This document shows positions 55,436-64,000 of a DNA stretch of 64,000 nt, piece by piece. Both the position numbers and the translations under genes were made by a program. Source of the stretch: Corynebacterium yudongzhengii (GTDB lineage: Bacteria > Actinomycetota > Actinomycetes > Mycobacteriales > Mycobacteriaceae); contig NZ_CP026947.1 of the NCBI RefSeq assembly GCF_003065405.1, forward strand, positions 868,001 to 932,000, written 5' to 3'. Below the pieces are notes generated by a model, which saw nothing but the letters and a program-made list of their open reading frames with translations, did not search any database and was not told the DNA's origin. How positions within the stretch are numbered: the stretch's first letter is position 1; each line of letters opens with the position of its first letter.

Positions 55436-55483
55436 GAAAGGCTCCTTAGGGCCGTTATGGTTATAACTGTAATTCTACTGTGA

Positions 55484-55523
55484 ATCGAACATTAGTCAGT
55501 TGTCAAGGCTGCAAATGTTCGAT
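55484..55523. promoter_or_regulatory. Candidate operator upstream of deoD
   Basis: ATCGAACATT (55484-55493) and AATGTTCGAT (55514-55523) are exact complements, 20 bp apart. The GAACA core recurs in the cdd-deoA intergenic region, so both may bind the SorC-type regulator at 47105. Confidence 0.5.
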
Positions 55524-55573
55524 CGGGGTTGCGCGTTCTCCCCTATAAAAGGTGCCCGCTAGACTGCCTAGGC

Positions 55574-56074
55574 ATGGAACTCATGATCGGCAAGGTGATC
55601 AAAACCCACGGCGTGCGCGGAGAGGTCGCCGTCGAGGTCACCACGGATAACCCGGACGTGCGCTTCGCCGTCGGCGAGGTACTTTACGGACGCCAGGGCA
55701 CGCGCGAGAAAGAACTCACCATCGCCTCCACCCGCCCGCACAAGGGCCGCCTGCTGATCACCTTCGAGGAAATCCCCGACCGCACCGCCGCCGAAAGCCT
55801 GCGGGGTCTGCAGTTTTTCGCCGAGCCTTTAGATGACGACGAGGACGAAGGCTTCTACGACCACGAGCTCGAAGGCCTGGCCGTCATCCACGAAGGCCAG
55901 CGCATCGGTGAGATCACCGGGGTGACCCACACCGTCAACCGCGCGATCCTCGAGGTCCGCCTCAGTGGCGGCAAAGAAGCGATGATCCCCTTCGTCGACG
56001 AGATGGTCCCCGACATCGACTTAGAGGCCGGACACGTGGTGGTCACCCCGCCCGAAGGCCTTCTGGATCTCTAG
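55574..56074 (+). CDS. rimM: 16S rRNA processing protein RimM
   Basis: Ribosome maturation factor for the 30S head, binding S19. The 166-residue protein has the N-terminal barrel IGKVIKTHGVRGEVAVEV and the PRC-barrel C-terminal half (EGLAVIHEGQRIGEITGV, then MIPFVDEMVPDID). The ATG at 55574 is used; TAGACT at 55560-55565 is 8 nt upstream and could give a leaderless transcript, with an ATG 9 nt downstream as an alternative. It is followed 10 nt later by trmD, the conserved order, but is detached from rpsP by the nucleoside island. Confidence 0.94.
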   Translation: MELMIGKVIKTHGVRGEVAVEVTTDNPDVRFAVGEVLYGRQGTREKELTIASTRPHKGRLLITFEEIPDRTAAESLRGLQFFAEPLDDDEDEGFYDHELEGLAVIHEGQRIGEITGVTHTVNRAILEVRLSGGKEAMIPFVDEMVPDIDLEAGHVVVTPPEGLLDL

Positions 56075-56084
56075 CTCTGAACCC

Positions 56085-57191
56085 ATGCGCATCGACGTCA
56101 TCACCATCTTCCCCGACTACCTCGAACCCCTACGCCACGCCCTTTTGGGCAAAGCCATCGAGGACGGGCACCTCACCGTCGGCATCCATGACCTGCGCCG
56201 CTGGGCCACGGGCACGCACCGCTCGGTCGACGCCCCACCGGCCGGCGGCGGGCCCGGCATGGTCATGAAACCGGAGGTCTGGGGTAGAGCACTTGACGAC
56301 GTTGCCGCAGGCGCCACGGAAGGTACCACCCTGACCAGCGCGGAGGCGCACCGTGCGGGGCCGCGTCACGACGAGCTGGTAGGCGTCGATAAGCACTACT
56401 CCGACGGCGCGCCGGGCGAGAAACCGCTGCTTTTAGTGCCCACGCCCACCGGCACTCCCTTCACCCAGGCCGACGCGCAGGCATTCTCCCGCGAGGAGCA
56501 CATCGTGTTCGCCTGCGGGCGCTACGAAGGCATTGACCAGCGCGTCTTCGTCGACGCCGAGAAGCGCTACCGAGTGCGCGAGGTCTCCATCGGTGATTAT
56601 GTCCTCATCGGCGGCGAGGTCGCGGTGCTGGCGATCACCGAGGCCGTCGCCCGCCTCATCCCCGGGGTGCTGGGCAACCAGGCCTCGCACCTCGAGGACA
56701 CGTTTTCTGACGGCCTGTTGGAAGCCCCCAGTTATACGAAGCCGCGCAGCTGGCGTGGGCTTGACATCCCGGAGGTGCTGCTTTCCGGCGATCACCAGAA
56801 GATCGCCGCGTGGCGACGCGCCCAGTCCCTCCAGCGCACCAAGAAGGTGCGCCCCGAGCTGCTCGAGCAGGCAGAGCTCACAGACAAAGACCGCTTTGTT
56901 CTCTATGCCCGGGATGTCCACACCGAGCTCACCGTGCTCATCGATGAGACACGCTGGGAGAAGATCGCCGCCAAGCTGGCGAAGAAACTGCGCCGCGACA
57001 ACTACCACGTCAGCGCCATCCACGCCGAGACCATCGATTCCGCCTGCGAGCCCTTGTGGCGGATCACCATCAACGGCCGCTCGGAGCGGGAGCTGGGGGA
57101 GCTGACGCGGCTCGTCGCCAAGCACCTACCCGCGGGCACCGCCTGGTACGGCACCTCGGACTACGGGCATGCCGGGCCTACGAGCGCTTGA
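56085..57191 (+). CDS. trmD: tRNA (guanine-37-N1)-methyltransferase with C-terminal extension
   Basis: SPOUT-class enzyme placing m1G37 in tRNA to prevent frameshifting. MRIDVITIFPDYLEPLRHAL, GGGPGMVMKPEVW, the knot motif ACGRYEGIDQRVF and IGDYVLIGGEVAVLAI are typical. At 368 residues it exceeds the usual 230-275. About 35 extra residues fall after ALDDVAAG, and roughly 95 extend past the normal end (LYARDVHTELTVLIDETRWE onward). The internal insertion occurs in other corynebacteria; the tail looks like a small alpha/beta domain with no family I recognise. Its 3' end overlaps the photolyase gene by 14 nt. Confidence 0.93.
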   Translation: MRIDVITIFPDYLEPLRHALLGKAIEDGHLTVGIHDLRRWATGTHRSVDAPPAGGGPGMVMKPEVWGRALDDVAAGATEGTTLTSAEAHRAGPRHDELVGVDKHYSDGAPGEKPLLLVPTPTGTPFTQADAQAFSREEHIVFACGRYEGIDQRVFVDAEKRYRVREVSIGDYVLIGGEVAVLAITEAVARLIPGVLGNQASHLEDTFSDGLLEAPSYTKPRSWRGLDIPEVLLSGDHQKIAAWRRAQSLQRTKKVRPELLEQAELTDKDRFVLYARDVHTELTVLIDETRWEKIAAKLAKKLRRDNYHVSAIHAETIDSACEPLWRITINGRSERELGELTRLVAKHLPAGTAWYGTSDYGHAGPTSA

Positions 57192-58491
57192 TGAGGTCAT
57201 AGGCGGCGAGCGCCTCGGCGCGGGATTCGCGCAGATCCACGATCGGCTCCGGTGCCTCTGATTCTGCTCCGTCGAAGAACTCCGGCGCCCAGCGGCGGCG
57301 GTAGCGCTCGTCGCGGTCGAAGCGGCGGGCCTGGGTGACGGGGTTGAAGATGCGGAAATACGGCGCCGCGTCATCACCGCAGCCGGCGACCCACTGCCAG
57401 TTGAAGGGGTTTGAGGCATCATCGGCGTCGACGAGGGTGTCCCAGAACCACTGTTCCCCCAACCTCCAGTGCAGGCGCAGGTTCTTAGTGAGAAAAGACG
57501 CGGTGATCATACGCACGCGGTTGTGCTGGTAGCCGGTCGCCCACAGCTCGCGCATCCCGGCGTCGACGAGCGCGATCCCCGTCTCGCCGCGCTGCCAGGC
57601 GCGCAGGTCCTCGGCCGCGCCGGGATCTTTTGGCCAGCGCCAGGGAAAGCGGTTGAACTCGCTGCGGACGTTCTCGGTTCTGAGATGCGGGCGGTGGTGC
57701 AGCCGGTGCCAGGCGAAATCCCGCCACATCAGCTGCCGGCGAAAACCGGGGTCGTCGACGTCATGCCATACCCGCTGCGGCGCTATCTCGCCGAAGCGCA
57801 GGTGCGGCGACAGGCGGCTGGTGCCGCGGCGGGCGGGGATATCGCGGTCGTGCTCGTAGTCGGCGGGATCGAAGCGTTTAAGCGCTATGTGCGCGCCCTT
57901 CTCGCCGGGTGTCCAGTGCTGGTTGAGCTTGTCGCTCCAGGGTTCTAGGGGTAAATGCTCGTCGATTTCTGCGCGGGTGCGCTCCAAGCGTACGCCTTCG
58001 CCCCGGACTGTGGGTGCTCCGAGCGGTGGGGTGGGGTCGATGTGTTCTGCCAGGCGGCGAGAAAACGGGGTGAACACGCGGTAGTAGGTGCCGTTGGTGG
58101 TGAGCACCTCGTCCGGCTCGCCGAGGAGGAAACCCTCGACGGCATGCACGGTCGTGCCGCTGGCTTTCAGGGAGGCCGAGATCTCTTCGTCGATCTCTTG
58201 CAGCGGCTGGTGGTAGCGCCGGTGAAACGCCAGCGTACGCGGCTGAAAGGAGGAGATGATCTCGCGCGGATCGCCGGCGCGCACGTAAAGGGGGATATCA
58301 AAATCGGCGAGGTCTTTCGCAAGCGCGTTGAGCGAATGATGCAGCCACCAGCGGCTCGCCGCTCCCAGCGGGCGGGCGGTGGATTCTACGATGTAGAGCG
58401 CCGTGATATCAGTGCCGGCGAGGGCGGCGAGGGCGTTGTTGTCGTGGAGACGCAGATCATCGCGCAACCACAGGAGGTGTCTACCGGGCAT
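57178..58491 (-). CDS. phr: Deoxyribodipyrimidine photolyase / cryptochrome family
   Basis: FAD-dependent, light-driven repair of cyclobutane pyrimidine dimers. The 437-residue product starts MPGRHLLWLRDDLRLHDNNA (ATG at 58491; an ATG at 58512 is an alternative). It has an N-terminal alpha/beta antenna domain (about 1-130) and a helical FAD domain with SRLSPHLRFGEIAP, MWRDFAWHRLHHRP and ATGYQHNRVRMITASFL. A tryptophan-rich region (NPFNWQWVAGCGDDAAPYFR) belongs to the flavin-binding part. The gene is divergent from tex, with a gap of about 30 nt. Confidence 0.92.
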   Translation of the reverse strand: MPGRHLLWLRDDLRLHDNNALAALAGTDITALYIVESTARPLGAASRWWLHHSLNALAKDLADFDIPLYVRAGDPREIISSFQPRTLAFHRRYHQPLQEIDEEISASLKASGTTVHAVEGFLLGEPDEVLTTNGTYYRVFTPFSRRLAEHIDPTPPLGAPTVRGEGVRLERTRAEIDEHLPLEPWSDKLNQHWTPGEKGAHIALKRFDPADYEHDRDIPARRGTSRLSPHLRFGEIAPQRVWHDVDDPGFRRQLMWRDFAWHRLHHRPHLRTENVRSEFNRFPWRWPKDPGAAEDLRAWQRGETGIALVDAGMRELWATGYQHNRVRMITASFLTKNLRLHWRLGEQWFWDTLVDADDASNPFNWQWVAGCGDDAAPYFRIFNPVTQARRFDRDERYRRRWAPEFFDGAESEAPEPIVDLRESRAEALAAYDLIKRS

Positions 58492-58519
58492 AGGCGCCAC
58501 AGTAGCTAACATAAGGCGG

Positions 58520-60838
58520 ATGTTTGCAGAATTGATCGCCGAAGAATTACAGGTTCGCCCCGCCTACGTGCAGGCGGCTTTGGACCTGCTTGCAGAGGGC
58601 AACACCGTGCCCTTTATCGCCCGCTACCGCAAGGAGGCCACCGGCGGTCTGAGCGATGTCGAGCTGCGCCGGATCGAGGAACGCCACACCTACCTCACGG
58701 AGCTCGAGGAGCGGAAGCAGACGGTGCTCAAGGCCATCGACGAGCAGGGCAAGCTAGACGATGACCTGCGCGCTCGCATCGAGGCCGTCGACACTAAGGC
58801 GCGGCTGGAAGATCTCTATCTGCCGTACAAGAAGCGCCGGCGCACCCGCGCCGACATCGCCCGCGAGGCCGGGCTCGAAGAGCTTGCCGATAAGCTTATC
58901 GACGACCCCCACGCCGACGCCCAGGCCGCCGCAGGCGCCTATCTCACCGAGGGCTTCGAGACGGAGAAAGACGCCCTCAACGGCGCCCGGGCGATCGTGA
59001 TCGATCGCTTCGCCCTCGACGCCGACCTGGTGGGAGAAGTCCGCGACAAAGTCGCTGAGGAGGCGACCATGCGCTCTCACGTGGTGGAAGGCAAGGAGCG
59101 CGAAGGCGCGAAGTTCCGGGACTACTTCGACTTCTCGGAATCTGTGACCACGTTGCCGCCGCACCGCATCCTCGCGCTCTTGCGCGCCGAGAACGAAGGC
59201 GTGCTCACCCTCGATATCGACCCCGGCGACGACGCCACCTACGAGCAGCTCATCGCCGAGCGCTTCGAGCTGGATACGGCGGCGTCGTCGTGGCTTGCTG
59301 AAGTCGTGCGCTTCGGCTGGCGCACCAAACTGAAGATCTCCTCGGGTTTGGATATGCGCCTCAAACTCAAAGAGCGCGCGGAGGAAGGCTCGCTCGAGGT
59401 CTTCGCTGCGAACCTGCGCGACGTCCTGCTGGCCGCTCCCGCCGGCGAGCGCGCCACGCTGGGGCTCGACCCGGGCTATCGCAACGGCGTGAAGTGCGCG
59501 GTGGTCGATCGCACCGGCAAGGTGCTCGAGACCGCGATCGTCTACCCGCACCAGCCCCAAAAGCAGTGGTCGCAGGCCGCTGAGACGCTCGCCGGGCTGT
59601 GCGTGCGCCACGGGGTGGAGCTCATGGCGGTGGGCAACGGCACCGCCAGCCGGGAAACGGAGAAGCTCGCCGGCGAGATCGCCACCATGGTGGCTCAGGC
59701 TGCGGGCACGCGCCCGACGCCGGTGATGGTCTCCGAATCGGGGGCGTCGGTGTATTCGGCCTCCGAGATCGCCGCCGCCGAGTTCCCGGACATGGACGTC
59801 TCGCTGCGCGGGGCGGTCTCCATCGCGCGGCGCCTGCAGGATCCGCTTTCGGAGCTGGTCAAGATCGACCCGAAGTCGATCGGGGTGGGGCAGTACCAGC
59901 ACGACATCAACCAGCAGGCGCTCACCCGCACCCTCGACGGCGTGGTCGAAGATGCCGTCAACGCGGTGGGCGTGGATCTCAACACCGCCAGCGCCCCTCT
60001 GCTGGAAAGGGTCGCCGGGGTGACGCCTGCGCTGGCGCGCAACATCGTCAGTCACCGTGATGAGCACGGCTCTTTCACTTCGCGCGCCCAGCTTCACGAC
60101 GTCTCCCGCCTCGGCCCCAAAGCCTTCGAGCAGTGTGCCGGCTTTTTGCGCATCAACGGCCACGACCCGCTCGACGCCTCGGCCGTCCACCCCGAGTCCT
60201 ACCCGGTGGTGGAGAAGATGACCGCCGCGACCGGCCTGCCGGTCGATCGGCTCGTGGGCAACTCGGCGGCGCTGGCGAAGCTGAAGCCCGCACAGTTTGC
60301 CGACGAGCGCTTCGGCGTGCCCACCATCACCGACATCATCTCTGAACTGGACAAACCGGGCCGCGACCCCCGCCCGGAGTTCCGCACCGCGGAGTTTGCC
60401 GAAGGCCTGGAGAAGGTCTCCGACCTCACCCCGGGCATGGTGCTGGAGGGTACGGTGACAAACGTCGCCGCGTTCGGCGCGTTTGTCGACGTCGGCGTCC
60501 ACCAAGACGGCCTCGTGCACGTCTCCGCGATGAGCCACTCTTTCGTGAAAGACCCGCGCGATGTCGTGCGCTCCGGGCAGGCGGTCAAGGTGAAGGTCAT
60601 GGACGTCGACGTCGATCGCAATCGCATCGGGCTCAGCCTGCGTCTCGACGACGAGCCGGGCGCCGAGAACGCGCCGAAGAAGGAATCCCGCGGGCGCTCT
60701 GGTGGGCGTGGTCGGTCCGGTGGGCGTGGTCGGGGTGGTCGGTCTGGTGGCCGGTCCGGTGGCCGGTCCGGTGCGCAGGGCAAGAAACCCTCCGGTTCGA
60801 TGGCCGAGGCGCTGAAGAAGGCCGGGTTCGGGCGCTAG
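58520..60838 (+). CDS. tex: Transcription accessory protein Tex
   Basis: Conserved RNA-binding transcription factor (772 residues). Layout: N-terminal helical region (AEGNTVPFIARYRKEATGGL), a YqgF-like nuclease fold (TLGLDPGYRNGVKCAVVD, about 315-420), two helix-hairpin-helix repeats (SAPLLERVAGVTPALARNIV region) and an S1 domain (GTVTNVAAFGAFVDVGVHQD). The C-terminal 60 residues are a Gly/Arg/Ser tract of repeated SGGRG units. The ATG at 58520 is used; a TAACAT box at 58507-58512 could give a leaderless message. An upstream extension to 58403 is not supported by homology. Confidence 0.94.
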   Translation: MFAELIAEELQVRPAYVQAALDLLAEGNTVPFIARYRKEATGGLSDVELRRIEERHTYLTELEERKQTVLKAIDEQGKLDDDLRARIEAVDTKARLEDLYLPYKKRRRTRADIAREAGLEELADKLIDDPHADAQAAAGAYLTEGFETEKDALNGARAIVIDRFALDADLVGEVRDKVAEEATMRSHVVEGKEREGAKFRDYFDFSESVTTLPPHRILALLRAENEGVLTLDIDPGDDATYEQLIAERFELDTAASSWLAEVVRFGWRTKLKISSGLDMRLKLKERAEEGSLEVFAANLRDVLLAAPAGERATLGLDPGYRNGVKCAVVDRTGKVLETAIVYPHQPQKQWSQAAETLAGLCVRHGVELMAVGNGTASRETEKLAGEIATMVAQAAGTRPTPVMVSESGASVYSASEIAAAEFPDMDVSLRGAVSIARRLQDPLSELVKIDPKSIGVGQYQHDINQQALTRTLDGVVEDAVNAVGVDLNTASAPLLERVAGVTPALARNIVSHRDEHGSFTSRAQLHDVSRLGPKAFEQCAGFLRINGHDPLDASAVHPESYPVVEKMTAATGLPVDRLVGNSAALAKLKPAQFADERFGVPTITDIISELDKPGRDPRPEFRTAEFAEGLEKVSDLTPGMVLEGTVTNVAAFGAFVDVGVHQDGLVHVSAMSHSFVKDPRDVVRSGQAVKVKVMDVDVDRNRIGLSLRLDDEPGAENAPKKESRGRSGGRGRSGGRGRGGRSGGRSGGRSGAQGKKPSGSMAEALKKAGFGR

Positions 60839-61067
60839 AGCAGGTGCTTCGGGTTGGGTGCAAGCGCTGAAAGGCTCGGTTTCCGGGGGTAGGCGCCTTA
60901 GCGGTCATGCGGCGGTATCGCGTTCGCACGCGCGGTCGAAAGGAGTCGCCCCTAAAGGAGTCTCGCGCGGTCGAAAGGAGTAGTCCTTTCTATAGTCCTG
61001 TTTTCGACCAGCGTTAGCGCTGCATGCAAACGCGGTATCCGCATCGCAGCACCCAGGCCAGCCACAA
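60839..61067. other. Gap between convergent tex and thiF
   Basis: About 230 bp containing inverted-repeat element copy 7 (60931-61014) and a downstream part resembling sequence beside copy 3 (CGGTATCCGCATCGCAGCAC). No gene is seen. Confidence 0.6.
60931..61014. repeat. Inverted-repeat element, copy 7
   Basis: Left end CGCGGTCGAAAGGAG, right end TTTTCGACCAGCGTT, with two internal GGTCGAAAGGAG motifs and CCTAAAGGAGTCTCGCGCGG. The left terminus has one mismatch to the consensus. Confidence 0.8.
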
Positions 61068-62141
61068 TCACCTCGAGCCGACACCACCGGGCAGGCTGAC
61101 CAACGTGACCCCGTCGACGGAGTAGTCGTCGACCACGCGCTGGCTGCGCACCCCGGAGGCGCAGTAGCAGACCACCGTGCCGTGGATGCCGGAAAGGACC
61201 TCGCGCAGGCGGGTGTCATCTAGTTGTGAGGTCGGCAGGTGGAGGTCAGCACCGGTGGGGATCTCGGCCAGCAGCTTCTCGTGCTCTTCGCGCACATCCA
61301 GCGCCCGGGCCTCACCGCGGGCCAGCAACCCGAGGAGGCGCTCCCGTTCCGGATCCACGCTCGGCGCAGTGCCCGACGCAGAAACAGCCGGAAGTGTGCG
61401 TACCGCTGGGCGCGCCGGATCGCGTGGCACCATATAACTACGGAAACGCGTCGCGAGCGCGTCGTAGGCCACGACCTTTCCCGGCACCGAGTCGCCGATG
61501 CCGGTGAGGTACTTCACCGCCTCGGTGGCCATGAGGGAGCCGATGACGGAGGTCGTAACACCGAGGACCCCGGCTGTCGCGCAGTCGGGTACGGAATCCG
61601 CCGGCGGCTGGACCGGGAAGAGATCCCGCAGCATCGGTGCCTCAGCGGATCCGCCGAAGAGAGCGAGCTGGCCTTCGTAGCGCAGCACGGTGCCCCACAC
61701 CAGGGGAGTAGAGGTGATCTCGCAGGCGTCGGCCACCAGGTATTTCGTGGCGAAGGTATCGGAGCCGTCGAGAACCAGATCCACCTCGCCCACCGCATCC
61801 AGGATATTCGACGAGGTCAGGCGTTCCACGCGGGCGTCGACGTCGATACCCGGCTGGATCTGGGCGAGCTTGGCGGCCGCGATCTCGGCTTTCGGACGCC
61901 CGACGTCATCGCCGGTGAACAGGATCTGGCGGTGCAGGTTGGTGGCGCCGACGGTGTCGTCGTCATAGAGCAGGATGCGGCCCAAACCGGTGGCGGCGAG
62001 CGCCTGCATCGCAGGGCAGCCCAAGCCTCCGGCGCCGACGATGAGGACGCGGGCGTCGTGAAGCTTTTCGGCGGCCGCCCGGTCATAACCGGGCAGGTTG
62101 AGCTGGCGGGCGATGCGGGTGAGCTCAGCGGTATTCATCAT
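61068..62141 (-). CDS. thiF: ThiF/MoeB-type adenylyltransferase with rhodanese domain
   Basis: Activates ThiS by adenylation of its C-terminal Gly-Gly and probably transfers sulfur. The 357-residue protein contains VLIVGAGGLGCPAMQALAAT (nucleotide-binding, about 32-51), a later catalytic-type cysteine in SVPDCATAGVLGVTTSV, and a C-terminal rhodanese domain (from about 265) ending in CYCASGVRSQRVVDDY, where the active Cys is present. Unlike many E1-type proteins, the zinc CxxC pair is not obvious. It starts right after the thiG stop (TAAATGATG; ATG 62141 or 62138). It is last in the thiO-thiS-thiG-thiF run. Confidence 0.93.
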   Translation of the reverse strand: MMNTAELTRIARQLNLPGYDRAAAEKLHDARVLIVGAGGLGCPAMQALAATGLGRILLYDDDTVGATNLHRQILFTGDDVGRPKAEIAAAKLAQIQPGIDVDARVERLTSSNILDAVGEVDLVLDGSDTFATKYLVADACEITSTPLVWGTVLRYEGQLALFGGSAEAPMLRDLFPVQPPADSVPDCATAGVLGVTTSVIGSLMATEAVKYLTGIGDSVPGKVVAYDALATRFRSYMVPRDPARPAVRTLPAVSASGTAPSVDPERERLLGLLARGEARALDVREEHEKLLAEIPTGADLHLPTSQLDDTRLREVLSGIHGTVVCYCASGVRSQRVVDDYSVDGVTLVSLPGGVGSR

Positions 62142-63133
<992 letters not shown>

Positions 63134-63142
63134 GGGTTCTCC

Positions 63143-64000
63143 TTAAACGTCAGTAGCGTGGCGCAGCGGGTCGGTGGCGCGCAGATCAATGGTGGGCGTT
63201 ATGCCGTGAATCAGCTGGGCGGTGGCCTCGGCGGCGAGGGCGGCGAGCAGGATGCCGTGGCGGAAATACCCGGTGGAGACGATCAGCTCGTCGCTGATGC
63301 GCCCGAGATACGGCAGGTCATCCGGGGTGCCGGGCCGCGTGCCGACGGTCGCCTCCACCAGCGCGCACTCCTCCAGCCCGGGCACGATCTCGATGCCGTC
63401 ACGCACCAGGTCGAAGATGCTGCCCACCCGGGGCAGGGGTTGGTCGTCCTCCCGGCTCGTGGCCCCCAGCGCCACGGTGTGATCGTCGCGCGGGATGACA
63501 TAGACGGGCCGGTCCTCCACGAAGGCGCGGATCACGCGGCTGACCAGCGGGCCGAGGTGGCGTGGAACGCTCAGGCGCAGGATGTCGCCGTAGACCGGGC
63601 GCAGCTCGAGGGGGTTGGGGCCGGGATGCCAGCCGTCGATACGTGCGGCGCCGAGCCCGGCGGCGAGCACCACCTGCTCGGCGTCGTAGGTGCCGACGCG
63701 GCCGTGGGCGCGGGCGCCGTCGATACGCGTGATGGTATCGGCGACGATCTCGACGCCCCGACGGCGGACGGCATCGAGCAGGGCTTCGGACAACGCCCGC
63801 GGCGAGACCTGGTGGTCGCCGGGGATGTGCACGGCGCCGGCGATGGACGGGGCGAGTGCCGGTTCCAGGTGGCGTGCTTCTCGACGGCTCAACCGCTCCA
63901 CCTTCATACCGTGGACGTGCTGGTATTCGGAAAGATCGCGCAGGTGGCGGGCATCCGCGTGGTCCCCGGCGATGACCAGGGTGCCTTCCGTGCGATAGCC
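63143..64000 (-). CDS. thiO: Glycine oxidase ThiO (N-terminus outside window)
   Basis: FAD-dependent oxidation of glycine to the imine used by ThiG. The visible part reads GYRTEGTLVIAGDHADARHL from the window edge, through ALAPSIAGAVHIPGDHQVSP and AEQVVLAAGLGAARIDGW, to the C-terminal GTPDDLPYLGRISDELIVST and GYFRHGILLAALAAEATAQL motif. About 285 codons are present of the usual 350-370. The N-terminal FAD-binding segment is beyond 64000. It is the first visible gene of the thi operon; any TPP riboswitch would be upstream of the window. Confidence 0.94.
   Translation of the reverse strand, partial: GYRTEGTLVIAGDHADARHLRDLSEYQHVHGMKVERLSRREARHLEPALAPSIAGAVHIPGDHQVSPRALSEALLDAVRRRGVEIVADTITRIDGARAHGRVGTYDAEQVVLAAGLGAARIDGWHPGPNPLELRPVYGDILRLSVPRHLGPLVSRVIRAFVEDRPVYVIPRDDHTVALGATSREDDQPLPRVGSIFDLVRDGIEIVPGLEECALVEATVGTRPGTPDDLPYLGRISDELIVSTGYFRHGILLAALAAEATAQLIHGITPTIDLRATDPLRHATDV

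Overview
The window comes from a high-GC Gram-positive genome, almost certainly a Corynebacterium or a close relative in the Mycobacteriales. The evidence is the gene order sepIVA-yceD-rnc-mutM ... acyP-smc-ftsY ... PII-ffh ... rpsP-rimM-trmD, which follows the mycobacterial/corynebacterial backbone. Other pointers are many GTG and TTG starts, candidate leaderless genes with a TAnnnT -10 box about 7-10 nt before the start codon, a GlxR-like operator, and an Mrp antiporter operon with mrpA fused to mrpB. The ancestral backbone is interrupted by several accessory blocks.

Layout. 1-7208: partial glycerate kinase, gdhA, a lipoprotein, the sepIVA-yceD-rnc-mutM cluster and an alanine/glycine:cation symporter. 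7209-14134: a lipid-oxidation block matching the Mycobacterium tuberculosis htdX-fabG4-fadA2-fadE5 set, with a TetR regulator and flanked by palindromic repeats. 14135-19000: a decayed, AT-richer island with an IS256-family element, a peptide/drug-type ABC exporter whose ATPase is frameshifted, and a fragmented membrane-protein gene. 19083-24369: acyP-smc-ftsY. 24502-26168: an anchored secreted protein and a 1 kb repeat-rich gap. 26169-32139: mrpAB-C-D-E-F-G. 32222-34303: a PII protein with a shortened T-loop, then ffh. 35061-37911: an ornithine-cyclodeaminase-family gene and glnA. 38125-40085: remnants (unknown C-terminal fragment, type III restriction fragment, broken sulfurtransferase). 40167-45566: a membrane protein and two tandem acyltransferase-3/SGNH proteins. 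45891-46980: rpsP and a frameshifted lipoprotein. 47105-55435: a nucleoside salvage island (SorC-type regulator, nupC, cdd, deoA, deoC, phosphohexomutase, MFS transporter, deoD). 55574-60838: rimM, trmD, a photolyase and tex. 61068-64000: thiF-thiG-thiS-thiO, running off the end.

How the parts work together. gdhA, glnA and the PII-like protein are nitrogen-assimilation genes. amtB and glnD, which flank PII between ftsY and ffh in M. tuberculosis and C. glutamicum, are absent here, and the PII protein has lost the T-loop tyrosine that GlnD would modify. The deo island brings nucleosides in (nupC, perhaps the MFS protein), deaminates cytidine (cdd), phosphorolyses nucleosides (deoA, deoD) and splits deoxyribose-5-phosphate (deoC). 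The phosphohexomutase-like gene sits where a phosphopentomutase would be expected. ThiO, ThiS, ThiG and ThiF make the thiazole half of thiamine. SMC, FtsY and Ffh serve chromosome organisation and co-translational protein targeting.

The most notable observations are the T-loop-less PII at the former amtB-glnK-glnD locus, a family of 84-98 bp inverted-repeat elements concentrated where convergent genes meet, an acyltransferase gene whose best start codon is ATC, a sulfurtransferase with both a frameshift and a Cys-to-Ser change at the active site, and a likely alternative phosphopentomutase. Six genes in the window carry apparent frameshifts. Some of these lie in homopolymers and could be sequencing errors.
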